This document shows positions 1-11,533 of a DNA stretch of 64,000 nucleotides, piece by piece. Source of the DNA: Marsupella aquatica (Eukaryota; Marchantiophyta). Positions within the stretch are counted from its first letter, which is position 1. Each line of letters starts with the position of its first letter. A program made the translations under genes and the position numbers. The notes under the pieces are model-generated. The model was not told where the DNA came from and did no database searches. It saw only the letters and a list, made by a program, of their open reading frames with translations. The stretch covers positions 14,198,001-14,262,000 of the forward strand of contig OZ316896.1 in assembly GCA_973895155.1 (NCBI GenBank). Reading direction: 5' to 3'.

Positions 1-1
1 C

Positions 2-1573
2 AGAATAAAATAGATGGCACAAGAGTTTCAGGAACAACTCAGGGAGGAAGAAGAGGCAGCCCTGGCTAGGGAGAAGGATTTACCAGGAGGAGAATGGCCA
101 GAGCACATCAGGCGGCTTGCAGAAAAATGAAGCAGCCCGCCAGCCACGATAGAAGAAATTTGCAAGGCGGCTTGGGAACAAAGATCGCGGCGGATGATGC
201 CAATGACTTCTACTCACTCCGCCTATGCTAAAGAACGAGCCATGGAGTACGGGGAGATGTGTGGGAAACTTGCGCTCGGCATCTTTGGGGAGGAGTTGGA
301 GCAGGGACCTTTTTTCTAGAGGGAAATGTTGGAGAAGCGCCGATTAGAAGAAGCGATGGCTTTAGAGAGAAGCAAGAAGGACGAGGTCATCCATCGGCTT
401 AGGGCAAGGGAAGCCGAGGTAGAAGACTTGAAGGCGGCCAAGAAAGCCCAAGATGAGCTGCGGATTAAGCGGCAGGAGCTCAACATCATGCAAGGGCAAT
501 TGGATACCACGCAGTTTGATAATCAGATTATCAAGGATATGACTCGGACCCAAGGAGTGTTGGCCGATTCGATCAAGGAGAAGGAAAAGTGGAAGCAAGA
601 GCTGAGAGACGCAGAGGAGGCCCACATGGCAGCCAACAATCGGGCCATGGCAAAAACTCAGAGAAGGGAAAGGGCGCTGAAGGGGGAACTCGAGGATATC
701 CGCGGAGCCCTTGAGCAGAAGGAGGCCGAGTTAGGGAAATCCTATCAGGCGATTATCGTCCTGCGGCAGGAGCTCGCATCCATGACGGCCAGCTTCAAGG
801 CCGACCTCCGCGAGAAAGACGACCAGCTCGACCAGACTTATGCCAAGATGAATAAAATGGAGTTTGAGGTCGTTACAGAGCTCAACAAGGAGCTGAGAGC
901 AACCCAGGAGGAGAGGACTACCTTAAAGAAGGAATTGGAGGAAGCCCAGAAGGAGCGGGAGGAGGCGCGCAAGGACTTGGATGAATTGCAGGAGGAGTTG
1001 GAGGAAAGCACGCGGAAGATGGAGAACTTACAGCGGCGAGCCGACAACCAAATGGAGCGGCTGAAGAAACAGGCCGCAGTATTTAACTGCTTGGCTTCCT
1101 CAGGTCCAACTCCAATTGGGGCAACCAAGTTACCAGGAGTAGTACTGGCCGAAGGACAAGCCAAGACACTAGCACCATTGCCGGAGGTAAGTGGCAAGGG
1201 GAAGGGGCTAGCTGCCAAACCAAAGAAGAAGAAGAAGCGGAAACCTTCTGGGTCAGGGAGTAATACGGCTCCTCAAGCCGTCGTGACCAAGGAGGTAAAC
1301 CTAGCACCAACCTCAGGCAGGGTCACGACAGAGGATCCAACTGCCCTAGAAGGCGGGGATGGCAAAGCCGAGGCTTGGATACTCGGTGATGAAGCCGGGG
1401 TACCGGATCCACCACTAGAACATGTCGGGGAGGCCGTGGCCGATGCTGAGGCCAAAGCCGAGGGTGGACCCAGTCAGGCCGATGGAGAGTTGACTCGGTC
1501 CGGAGCAGGTAATCTGTCAGAGGACGGACCTACGGTAGTGGCTGCCGGAGGAAGTGTTGGAGGCGTCCATTGA
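2..1573 (+). pseudogene. Coiled-coil C-terminal part of family-1 protein (copy 1)
   Basis: A single reading frame runs from the window edge to TGA at 1573, interrupted by TAG at 11-13, TGA at 127-129 and TAG at 317-319. From 326 it is open for 415 codons. The first 250 residues of that stretch are a Glu/Lys/Arg-rich heptad coiled coil. Then comes a low-complexity tail with a basic KKKKKRKPSG run, which could be a nuclear signal, and an acidic Ala/Gly/Glu-rich end. The TAGs at 11 and 317 are CAG in one or both other copies, so they are decay. The TGA at 127 is shared with copy 3, placing copies 1 and 3 in one subfamily. A structural, gag-like role is possible but unproven. Confidence 0.7.
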
Positions 1574-2232
1574 GGACCAGACACCGCTGCCATGACGGTG
1601 GTGGAGGGCCGCTCCTTTTAAGGAGGGCGGACGTGGAGGGAGGAGGCGTGAGTGGGCAGGACGGGCTCAGATCTCCAAGTTTAGAATTAGGATCATGACC
1701 AAGGGGCGGCCCTGACACTTAGCTTAGTGGGATTGCGGATCCACTGGTAAGAGCAACACTTGTGCTCTTGCCTCGCTGTACATAGGTAGATTACAGTTAG
1801 ATAGATTAGGCTTATGCTGCAAGGAATTAGGCGGATCCACTACCAGGATAAGTACCTGGGCAGCAGGGAGTTCAGGGCCTTCTTCCTTAGCAAGTTTTTA
1901 GTGCACCAGCAGGGCTGGGATCAAAGTAGTTAAAGAAGCTCTCGGTTAGTTATACTGTGACCCTCGTGTATATTCATGTTTCCTCATACCTAAGAGATGA
2001 ATAGAGTTGGCCTCACGGCTTAGTTTGCAGATCTTGTATATGAGAAGTACTATTTGTATGGCAAGTGCATGGTATAACTCAGTCAGAAGGAGTCATTTTG
2101 CTATTTGTGTGTCGCATTAACTTGTTTGAAGATTGCCCACATCAACCAAGAAGGGAGTAAGCAAGGTAGTAAGAGTTGGATGTGTCGAGCTGAGAGAGGT
2201 CTTAGCGGCTTACCCAAGCCAGTTGGGGATCA

Positions 2233-2246
2233 TTCCGGCGGCGGAA
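2233..2246 (+). repeat. TTCCGGCGGCGGAA palindrome in family-1 3' region
   Basis: This near-perfect palindrome lies 256 bp before the element's 3' end. The same 14 bases, followed by a conserved ACATACCTA-like string, recur at 10860-10873 (copy 2) and 28992-29005 (family 2). Its conservation between otherwise diverged families suggests a functional cis site, perhaps for RNA structure, priming or protein binding. Confidence 0.6.
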
Positions 2247-2502
2247 TCCAAACATACCTAAAGGAAAACCGAGAGAGGAGGACAAGGGAAGGCCTAGAAT
2301 AGGCCGGCTACGTATCTCATGACCCAATGAAGGATCTGTCCAGTATATGTGAGTAAAATGTTAATAGTAATAGTAGTAGAAGGAGGTTAGCAGCGTCCCA
2401 TGCTGCTAAGCCGTGAAATCGGCCTCGCCAAGAGCGAAACCTGCGGGAATCGGCTTGTGCAGAGGGGTTTCTTGGGTTTAGGGAGCCATGGGATGCACCA
2501 CA

Positions 2503-3790
2503 GCTCTGGTTAAGAGGGGAGGGGTGAAATGTTTCTTTCTCACAACTCTTGGATTCCATCACACTCTTGAGAATAGATAGCTTAGGGTCTAGGTATCTAT
2601 AGTGTGTAAATATACAAAATAATATAACTTGAATAAAAGGATTCAAGCTTAGGGTTCTCGCTAAACTTTAAGGCTATATAGTAATTCTAGAACCCCCCGC
2701 TACAACCAAGAGTAACGCCAAACATTCAGTAGCAGTATTTGATCATGATTATATAGTTAGATTTTATACAATATTGGCGCACCTGACACACGGCCAAACT
2801 ATCTCTATCTTGTTTTCCTTTTTTAATCTTAAAACAATGTATACATGTGGGGGGGGGGGAGGTCACTTCCATGAAAGTGACATATCACATGCGATGAAAT
2901 GTAAGGTCATTTAAATGGTTTGATAGGAGACTTACTAAGTTCTCAATGGAAAGATAGGGTTGTTTACTTGCATTTATCTCTATCTTGTTTTCCTTTTTAA
3001 TCTTAAAACAATGTATACATGTGGGGGGGGAGGTCACTTCCACGAAAGTGACATATCACATGGGATGAAATGTAAGGTCATTTAAATGGTTTTGATAGTA
3101 GACTTACTAAGTTCTCAATGGAAAGATAGGGTTGTTGACTTGCAAAATGCATATGTGTCATCACATGATTGACGCTGTATGACTTTATATATTGACTTAG
3201 GGGGTCATAAACAATACAAACCTTCACATGTGATGTATGGCCTTCCATATAGTGACCCCCCAGGTATACACTCACAAGTCAATGTCTCACCAAGATGCTT
3301 TGAATAGTCTTTTAACTTTACATGTCAAAATTCTTCCTAGGTTTCATCAGGCCAGGACCCCCAAAAATACTAGACTAGTTGAGCCCAAGACTTTATAATT
3401 ATTGGCCTAAGTAACTTCAATTCTTTATATTGATGGGCCCGGCCAAGAAATGGCCCATAGTTGTGGTGGGGCGCCTTGTGGTCAAAACCACGCAAACTCT
3501 AGATATTAGTTGAGTCTATTGTGCCCACGTAACTTTGGTCATTGACTTAGTATATATTGTTTGCACAACCCAAAATGACAATATTTTATGTTTAGGTACT
3601 GATAGATGGCGTGTATAAGCATTCTCCTAAGTGGCAAAAATTTGCTGGATTCAGCCTCTGTAAAGATTCTTAGTCACTTTTTTACAAAAATATGCCAAGT
3701 TTTAGGTCTTCCATAGGGTTGTTCAGACTTTAAACAATTTTCCCCCAAATGGTAATAAAAGTTTTTTAGGACTATTGTATCTAGATTGGT
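2503..3790 (-). repeat. R repeat, copy 1 (inverted)
   Basis: This non-coding AT-rich repeat matches, on the other strand, 55560-56660 and 58265-59120. Shared landmarks include the ATGTATACATTGTTTTAAGATTAA block, the CCAAGATGCTTTGAATAG block and the CCAAATGGTAATAAA block near its end. It contains a 175-bp tandem duplication (2801-3145). Copy 1 of the family-1 element is inserted in it at 2502. I see no convincing ORF or termini that classify it. Confidence 0.7.
2801..3145. repeat. Tandem duplication, period about 175 bp
   Basis: Two adjacent near-identical units start at ATCTCTATCTTGTTTTCC (2801 and 2976). They include a G-homopolymer that differs in length between units (about 10 versus 8). 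Only one unit is present in the other R copies, so the duplication is local. Confidence 0.85.
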
Positions 3791-5431
3791 TGGAGAAAAG
3801 TATTTTTGGGTGGGGGATGGAGACAAGAGCAAAAAACTCCCTTGACGTGCAACTTCTACCTCTCCTCCCCATGGACAACTCACTTTTTTCAGATTTTCTC
3901 ATCAATTGTTTGCTTCAACAAATTACATAAAGTTTATGTTACTTTTGTTGCACTCTTTTCTGTATATCATTTATAGTGTCAATTGTGTTCTGCCTGAATA
4001 CCAATTCTCTTGGTGCAATGCACAAGAACTCTTATGTTTTCATATTGCACTCTTTTTGGACCCAAATTTTTTTGTGTCCATTGCATTCTTCATTTTTGCA
4101 TGCAACTTCCACCTCTCCTCCCTCCCCTACCACTCATGCTTTGAATTATGTTCAGCAAATTAATCCTTTCTGCATGCACTCTTCCCCAAAGGCTAACAAC
4201 ACTTTGTTACCACCATTATTTCACAACCTTTTTTTGTTCAATAGCACTTCAGTACCAAGTCAGTTACACTCAATAAGACCTAAGTTTACTTGACAACTCT
4301 ATTGCAGAACAATGCTTTTGCTTATCAACAATCCTGCTTCATAACTTCTTGGCTCGGGTAGACAAAACTTTTGCTCAACTGACTACTCTGCAAACATAAA
4401 GGCATTGAACTATAATACTATTGATTTGCATTAGTTCAACAAATTTAAAATGTCCAATTATCTCCAATATCTGACAATTTTCCACTCCACATCATCTTCA
4501 CTCAACATATTTTTTTCTTGAAATTTTTTGTGCAATACACAGGCATTGGACTTGGGAAACTCATTAACACTGCAATGTGTGACTTGTGCCCAAATGCTTC
4601 CGTCTGGTCTTTACAAAATGAGTTTTGGACAACTCAATCTTGATGGTTTGATGAAACCTTGCCCACACATCCCACCTTTCCTATTTTCTAAGGTCAGGCA
4701 GATGTTTGTTTTTTCCATTGTGATATTTTACAAAACATCTTTGCCTCATCAACGTCATTTGCGGGACATCTTTTCTTCAATGATATATTTTATGCAACCA
4801 CATATTTTACGCACCAACTTCTTTTCCGCAACAAAGTCATCTTTACAATGCATAGGTATTGAAAACAACAACAATGACTATATGGCCGAAATAACACATA
4901 ACATGTCTCAACAACTCTCTCAGGGTTTATATTTTCTTGCCTGCGTCAAAATCTTTATCTTTGCCTTGCCTTGATATCTTTTCTTCTTGCTTTTCTTGCT
5001 CACTATTTTTTCTTTTCTTCCTGCTTTTTCTCTCCTCACTATTTTTTCTTTATTTCACCATTGTTTATTTACCTTGAGATAGTTTTCTCACTTAGACATT
5101 TTTTCTCCAAAGTTTTTTCACTCCTTGACATATTTTTCTCATCTCAACATTTTTTCTCTCATTTACATTTTTTTCTCATCTCAACTACTTTTTCTCTCCT
5201 TTTTCACCTTGTTATCTTCTATGCACGGGCATTGGGCTCGTCTATGTATAGCTGAGTGAGGCACTTGGTGTCAGATTTCTCACTGAGAATAATTGTGAAA
5301 CACACTTAGTTGTAGTGAGTGAGCTTTGCCCGTGAGAGCACATTGTTCAAGTGCTCTCGGATTTGATCGTGGAAGTGCTATACAAAGACGATTTTCCTCG
5401 ACTACACGCATCGCCCCCGAGAACGTACAGG

Positions 5432-5608
5432 ATGGGGTGTGGTTCGAGCAAGCCTGATTCAGGAGGTGGTGGAGGAGGAGGTGGAGGAGGTGGAAATTGT
5501 GGAGGAGGTGGTGGAAATTGTGGAGGAGGCTCGAAGTGGGGTGTGGGTCCTGGTGGAGGTGGAGGTGGGGCTGGATACGGTGGCGGATTCGGTGGCGGTG
5601 GTGGCTAG
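5432..5608 (+). CDS. Small glycine-rich protein with MGCGSSKP N-terminus
   Basis: The frame encodes 58 residues. It starts MGCGSSKP, which fits an N-myristoylation signal (Gly2, small residue at position 6) with a neighbouring palmitoylatable Cys3. It is then almost entirely Gly with NCGGG repeats, a conserved SKWGVGPGG core and an AGYGGGFGG tail. The inverted copy at 49239-49412 keeps the start, the SKWGVGP core, the tail and the stop while its middle differs in Gly/Cys content, which suggests past coding constraint. I chose the ATG at 5432 because the myristoylation motif begins there, although an in-frame start exists further up. Function is unknown; a membrane-anchored glycine-rich protein is the best guess. 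It could also be a low-complexity open frame by chance. Confidence 0.5.
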   Translation: MGCGSSKPDSGGGGGGGGGGGNCGGGGGNCGGGSKWGVGPGGGGGGAGYGGGFGGGGG

Positions 5609-6952
5609 ATTTTGATAAGATTGTTATGAAAGCTCATCGATCGATCATAGTATCAGAATTATGTAGCTCAGGCCAATTGCATATACGTTGCTTTCAACGT
5701 ACTCGGAAATGCAACAGTCAGTCTTTCTTCGATCATGGGGAGTCGTAGTTCGGTAGGCACAACGCTTCCAAATTCGACTTGTATCAAGCTGTCAATACAG
5801 TCGTCAATCCACTTTAGTTGGATTCATGTTGAGAATGTCCTCGTTCCATCTTCGTTTTTGATGGAGCTATATATGTTCCGATCGATCGAGCGCAGATGAT
5901 TAGCATGTTCTCTGATAGGCGTACATAACACTCCATACGATGTAAGAAATATAGCCCCTCGTCATGAGCTAGAAACTGGGGAAAATTTTGTGTATATTTG
6001 TACTGTACCACAGAGTATAATATAGCATCGCTCTTACGCGATGTGAAACTGCTCATCAAATTGTAACCTGCATCTATGGAGATCTTACCGAGTGGAACCC
6101 GGATCATTCGAATTCCAAGCTAAGATCGATCGATCAATCGACAGGTTTGCCGTGCTACTTCTGTGTGGACAGTAAGAAGTCAGGGATCACTTTGCAGCTC
6201 ACTCTGCACACCGAAGTGAGATACCAGCATTTGACCGTGCAATTAATGCATACATGTCAGACTGTCTCAAGTTCTCTCATCCAGCATGTTTCAATTGCAA
6301 CTGCCAGTCAGCATAGATTCCGAGATTTAAAAATTTGGAAGGTTGGCATGAAATCGTAAGGCCATGTTGAGGCTCCACTCATCCATTAAGAGTCGATTTG
6401 ACTTCACGATGAAATCTGTCTGTCCGAAATCCTACTCGAGGGACTAAAGTAGGCTTTAACGAATAATGCTTGAATTTTTAAATGAACTTCCTTTACGGTA
6501 TAAGGGATCGAACCCAAAATATACACCGAGCGTGTCAAGTGCTTGCTGCTCGACTTATTGGATGACAGTTGGGCAACAGATAAAACTCTCGGTTTTATTG
6601 ACCGAAACCGATCAAGGCACCGAAATTCAAGTGCTAAATTCAGACGCTAAGTGGGTGATTTCTTCACTGTGATCCAACTCTAGTGGCCGACCCATTTACA
6701 TACACTCACGGGGAATACATGTGTTGAAATTGCGATCTTCAGGCTACTCTTGTTGTACAGTTCAACTGTATCCCGCTAGTTGCGGTGCATTTCCGTTTCC
6801 TATGCGGCGCCGCTTTGCCATGCTCTTTGCCTGGCGCTCCGAGTTCTTACGTGCTCTTCGCTTAGTTGCATTTATCTTAGTCACCGTAGATAGTTTTCCC
6901 AACAACGTGGTACTCTGCTAATGGAATATATATTAAGAAACAGAAGATTCAG

Positions 6953-6971
6953 AGCCAACATCGTGAGTGTT
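6953..6971. repeat. SINE target-site duplication, left
   Basis: AGCCAACATCGTGAGTGTT here is repeated exactly at 7322-7340. The right arm near 47885-47905 has the same sequence once with no insertion between, confirming the empty site. Confidence 0.9.
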
Positions 6972-7321
6972 TTTTTTTTTTTTCCTTGAAAACCGAAAGC
7001 AGGCCCATCCAACAGAGGATAGACGTCTGGCTTTGGAGCATGCATTTCTATGTAGGGCAGCCAAGACAATACCCAGGGAATGCATTTCTATGTAGGGCAG
7101 TCAAAAACAATACCCAGGGATCCGAATGGGACCCAGACCAGGAGGGAGAGAGGATTAAACCAGAACCCAAGTGGGCAACCAGGGCTGAGGAGATAATCAA
7201 TACTCCCACCACTACACCCCACCCACACACACACACATACCCTCCACACCCCTTATGTGTGGAGGGAAGATTGAACCTGGGACCTCTCAGTTCTAGGCTC
7301 ATCCTTTGGCCAACTGATCAA
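6972..7321 (-). mobile_element. tRNA-derived SINE
   Basis: Read on the minus strand, the element starts TGATCAGTTGGCCAAAGGAT, which fits a Pol III A box. About 40 bp further on comes GGTTCAATC, a good B-box match. It ends in a poly-A tract (the T run at 6971-6983). It is flanked by a perfect 19-bp target-site duplication and is absent from the matching place in the right arm. A second family member lies at 46727-47000. A 40-bp internal tandem duplication (units at 7041 and 7081) is private to this copy. There is no coding capacity; mobilisation would depend on a LINE. Confidence 0.85.
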
Positions 7322-7340
7322 AGCCAACATCGTGAGTGTT
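7322..7340. repeat. SINE target-site duplication, right
   Basis: Exact copy of 6953-6971. Confidence 0.9.
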
Positions 7341-7960
7341 CATCCAAAGGGATCATTCTTGTGTACCTTCAAGAGTCTAGATGGCAATTTACGTGTTATA
7401 TGCACCTCGATGAAGAAGTAGCGATGGAGAGCGCTGGCTGTAGGGCATCCAATGTGGGGTAGAAGCGAAATCGATGCTCTGTTACACATTCCAAGCAAGT
7501 ATTGTACATGCCTTTGGGTTTGCACGAGAGTTAATGCTCTCAAGTGAGACTTCTTACACAAGTCATTTGTTTACTTTAGCCTTCTTGATAGTTAGAAACT
7601 CAAGCCAGGATGGACCACCATGTTGGATATTTGTGCTCCCATAGACCACAATGGTGGTACATTGGCCCATAACTTGATGGTCATGAGTACTAAAATATTT
7701 TTTAGTGCAAGTCAACTAGAGTAGGAGGAGACTTTAGAAAAAAACAAGCCTAGATATTTCACATTAACACAATGTATATTAATCTAATGGAATTTACCCC
7801 CTGGTAATTTTTTATGAAAAGCCCAACCAAAATGTCCAAAAATTCACTGTCACTTTGGTGGAAGTGTAGCTTACCTACTCCTCTAGCATATCCCCAAAAA
7901 CTAAATATATTTGATTTTATGAATATGAAGTTATTACAATTAAACTCAAATTTTGGGAAA

Positions 7961-8068
7961 TGTGGTCCATGGGGTTTCAAAGACCAACCTTGTGGTCCAT
8001 GGGGTTTCAAAGACCAACCTTGTGGTCCATGGGGTTTCAAAGACCAACCTTGTGGTCCAGGGGGCTTC
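7961..8068. repeat. 30-bp minisatellite, about 3.5 units
   Basis: The unit TGTGGTCCATGGGGTTTCAA plus ten further bases is repeated at 30-bp spacing. The right arm near 47105-47150 has about one unit, so the array expanded after the arms separated. Because 30 is divisible by three it stays open in several frames and produces spurious ORFs. Confidence 0.85.
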
Positions 8069-8134
8069 AAATTCTGATCTTTACTTCGATCCGTTTCCTT
8101 TAGGGGGTTTGTACCATGCAAGACAGGAGAAATT

Positions 8135-8161
8135 GCTAGCGACATGAGCTTTTGTTAGCGA
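8135..8161. promoter_or_regulatory. Terminal palindrome half-sites of the MULE remnant
   Basis: GCTAGCGA (8135-8142) and GTTAGCGA (8154-8161) lie just inside the terminus. The intact element has the same two half-sites at the matching distance from its right end (41460-41477 region on the other strand). Confidence 0.6.
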
Positions 8162-8271
8162 GGGATATGTCATTTTTTGAATGGCATGTTTAGTGCCTAG
8201 AAACGGGCCTAGAAAGGATTTCACACAACCAAACTAAGCATTTGTCAAAACTTTCATAATGCACATGGGTT

Positions 8272-8289
8272 GTAAGCGAGGGCGCTAGC
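8272..8289. promoter_or_regulatory. 18-bp palindromic site (GTAAGCGAGGGCGCTAGC)
   Basis: Full-length variant of the GCTAGCGANNTCGCTAGC motif, in the subterminal non-coding region of the MULE remnant. Confidence 0.6.
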
Positions 8290-9512
8290 CTTCCATCATA
8301 CACAAAACTGATCAAAACAAGATAACCAATAAAGATTATACTCAAGTTACAGACATTTCCCACTCATCAAAATTGGCTGCCTCGATTACTTTATTGAAAC
8401 TGAGAGTAAGTTCTCCAGAATGGCTAAAGAGATCAAGCTTATTCTGCTGCTTCCCATTCAGGGGACACACAAGCAGAATCAAACTTCACACTAATTTGTG
8501 GAATGACTTTCATCTGATTCCAAATCATTCCTACTACTACTACTGATTTCCTCACTGCTAAACTCCCTATCAGTTGACTCAGCGGACTCGTCCACATATC
8601 TCTTCACATGACCCGCCTCAACATCCATGAAAGGAAGGCTGTACAAATTCCTCCGAGCGCCACGATCTGACCTCCGACCTTTTCCTTCCCAAGTCATAAC
8701 AAAAGTCTCATCTGCTTCAATTGCAGACTTCTCCGCATAGCAAGGTAGAGTGAACGATTTCTCAGGCGAGAAGAGAAAAGCGCCCTCAATTTCCTTTCAG
8801 AGCCAAAATCTCTCCTCCGAGAACCAATCTACACGCTGATCACTGTAAGAAGCAAAATCAGCAGCGGATTAATTCAAGGTGGAAAAAACTGAACTTAACT
8901 TTCTAAACACAGTTGGATTTGGTATGGGACAGGATAAGTACATTACTCTAGGTCAAATTCATCGTGGTCATCTTTCCCATCCGGAGCAGGAACTTTTGTT
9001 CTTCCACCACTCGATCCGGCAAGAGTAAACTTGTCATCTGAATCCCCGTCCTCCAATGACTCAGTACCCATCCCGACAGTGATGTCTTCAATTTTCTTAT
9101 GACGATCCAGAACCAACTTCAACGACTCCTGCGCAGCATCATGGAGAAATTCCCTATCCTCAACCCCTACTACAAACCTCCCGAAGAGTTCCCCCGCTCG
9201 GAATGAACTTCCATCTCCAACATTCCAATCTAGCACAATGTCTCTTGGCTTTGTCAAAAGCTCCATCACCGCCTGCATGAATCCAACAGATAATCGACAA
9301 GACCCTGCAAAAGCTAACTCAGTCCTGACATTGATTTTTGGGTAACAAAGACTGAGTAACTTCTTATGAGATGCATCCTCGGATGTTGCCATGGGGATGT
9401 ACTTTGGGTCCTTGGGGATCTTCCCATCAAATTCAGTTCGACAAAACACATCCAGACTGAGATTGCAAACCTGGAAAAGCAAAAAAATATGTCAAATATT
9501 GAGGTTGTGAAG

Positions 9513-9530
9513 GCCAGCAACCTCGCTAGC
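9513..9530. promoter_or_regulatory. 18-bp palindromic site in intron (GCCAGCAACCTCGCTAGC)
   Basis: Lies in the intron between exons 3 and 4 of the broken accessory gene. The intron at the same position in the intact copy (40013-40198) carries two such sites. Confidence 0.6.
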
Positions 9531-10859
9531 AAAAAACACCTATAATTTAAACCAAAAACTCTTGACATCTCACCTCAACATCGATGTCTGGCATCCACAT
9601 TGGGCTACTCAACAAAACGTGGTACTGGCGAAGATGTTTGAATTTATTCTTCTACTCAATGGCAGCAAAAATCTGCTTCATGTGGTTAAATTCTCCACTA
9701 TGGAGAACAGCCACATATCCATCATCGGACAGCATGGGTCTCATGACTCCGAAGAAGTAATAAGGAAGTTTCTCCATCCAAACATTCCATTCTGGCACCT
9801 TCACATCAGTAACACAAGGCCTTAGTCTTGTAGGAAGAGCAATGAACCCAAGATGGGCACTAGTACCGGTGTAAGGCTTGCCATTGATTCTTAGGGGATT
9901 CGGATGTTCTGAAGAACTCAAAATCTCACTCAGCCAGCGATCCCCCTCCCCCATCCACGAAGGTCGAACTTTCTTCAAAGCAATTGAGTCTGCTGTGAAA
10001 CGTAAATTACTCTTGGCAAAGAAATGTCGATTCCCATCCAGTTGAAGTCCACATATCCTCATCACACCCTCACTGATCGACCCTTCCTCATCTTCTGAAT
10101 CTGAGAGCACTTGAACTTTTCTCTTCTTCTTAAGCTTATCACCAATCGGTTTTGTCACAATCTCAAAATCCGGAGATTCAGGTTCAATGGGATCCTGTCG
10201 CCCACGATTCTGCACGGTCTGGACACTCTCTAAACCAGTTGACCTTCTCTTTTCTGGAAAACAAAAGAGAACCAAAAACCTCAGAAAATGAGAATTTTCA
10301 AAGAAAGGACTAAACATTAGAAGTCGATTGAGAGTTAGGACTATGAGCACACTTACTTCTCCTGCCGGAAACCTGAGAGGTCTCTGTCGACACCTCCTTC
10401 ACAACGTCCTTCTTCAATTTTCTGGAACGGCTTCTATCAACAATTGGTGCAACACCAAGGCAAGCCTGCTCCATCGCCTCACACCCGGCCTGCACTGCTT
10501 CGAGGCTGGGCATTTTTGATTCAGAAATATAAAACTCTGGGACTAACCCACGATTTATCTTCTGCAAAGCAAGCTTCTTTGTCCCATCAAATGTCAGTGA
10601 CCAATTCTCTTGTGGTGCGTCCCATGGCTCCCTAAACCCAAGAAACCCCCTAGCTCAAGCCGATTCCCGCAGGTTTCGCGCTTGGCGAGGCCGTTTCCGC
10701 GGCTTAGCGGCATGGGACGCTGCTAACCTCCTTCTACTATTACTATTAGCCTTTTACACACATATAGTGGACAGATCCTTCATCGGGTCATGAGATACGT
10801 AGCCGGCCTAATCTAGGCCTTCCCTTGTCTTCCTCTCCTTCTGGTTAGGTATGTTTGGA

Positions 10860-10873
10860 TTCCGCCGCCGGAA
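10860..10873 (-). repeat. TTCCGGCGGCGGAA palindrome in copy 2
   Basis: Same motif and same following ATCCAAACATACCTA string as in copy 1 at 2233. Confidence 0.6.
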
Positions 10874-11533
10874 TGATCCCCAATAGGCTTGGTTAAGCCG
10901 CTAAGACCTCTCTCAGCTCGACACATCCAACTCTCACTCCCTTGCTTACTTTCCTTCCTTCTGGTTGATGTGGGCACTCTTCACACAAGTTAATGCGACA
11001 CACAAATAGCAAAATGACTCCTTCTGACTGAGTCATACCATGCACTTGCCATACAAACAGTATATCTCATACACAAGCTCTGCGAACTAAGCCGTGAGGC
11101 CAACTCTATTCAGCTCTTAGGCATGAGGAAACATGAATATACACAAGGTCACGGTATGACTAACCGAGAGCTTCTCTTACTACTTGATCCCAGCCCGGCT
11201 GGTGCAAACTAAAAACTTGCTAAAGAAGAGGCCCTGAGCTCCCCGCTGCCCAGGTACTTATCCTGGTAGTGGATCCGCCTAATTCTTTGCAGCGTAAGCC
11301 TAACCTACCTAACAGTAATCTACCTGCCTGAATCTACCTATGTACAGCAAGGCAGGAGCACAAGTGTTGCTCCTGCCAGTGGAACCGCAATTCCACTAAG
11401 CTAAGTGTCAGGGCCGCCTCCTGATCCTGATCCTGATCCTAATCCTAAACTTGGAGATCAGCGCCCGCCCTACCCACTCACGCCTCCTACCTCCACGGCC
11501 GCCCTTCCTAAAAGGAACGGCGCCCTTGCACCG

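Larger units (their letters stand above)
1..2502 (+). mobile_element. Family-1 coiled-coil element, copy 1 (5' part outside window)
   Basis: This is the 3' half of a repeat that also occurs at 10611-15286 and 18474-23905. It holds the C-terminal coiled-coil coding region followed by about 930 bp of non-coding sequence. It ends at GCACCACA (2502), the same terminus as copy 2, and is followed by R-repeat sequence whose uninterrupted version lies near 56650 (GAGCTCTGGTTAAG on the other strand), so this end is a real insertion boundary. The 3' region contains the palindrome TTCCGGCGGCGGAA at 2233-2246. No second copy of any terminal sequence, hence no LTR pair, is visible. The family is not one I recognise by name. 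Confidence 0.75.
3790..8103 (+). repeat. Left arm of a large inverted duplication
   Basis: This stretch matches the reverse strand of about 47069-52965 over most of its length, including the Gly-rich ORF and its upstream and downstream flanks. Differences are discrete: this arm has a SINE (6972-7321), an expanded 30-bp minisatellite (7961-8068) and a MULE at its end. The right arm has a solo LTR and a 1.48 kb insertion. The pyrimidine-rich stretch at 4970-5180 is longer here. The arms could be copies of one large unclassified mobile element or a segmental duplication. Confidence 0.8.

Noticed and set aside
838-1455. Minus-strand ORFs rich in Ser, Ala and Phe opposite the coiled-coil genes
   Set aside because: They are antisense shadows of Glu/Lys-rich coiled-coil coding sequence and lack conservation of their own.
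4971-5255. A Phe/Ser-rich membrane protein
   Set aside because: The frame is a translation of a pyrimidine-rich low-complexity tract that is not conserved in length in the other arm.
6972-7321. A tRNA gene
   Set aside because: A- and B-box matches are present, but no cloverleaf with paired acceptor stem can be formed, and the poly-A and 19-bp duplication show a SINE.
7961-8068. CRISPR-like array
   Set aside because: The 30-bp units are contiguous with no spacers, and the DNA is eukaryotic; it is a minisatellite.
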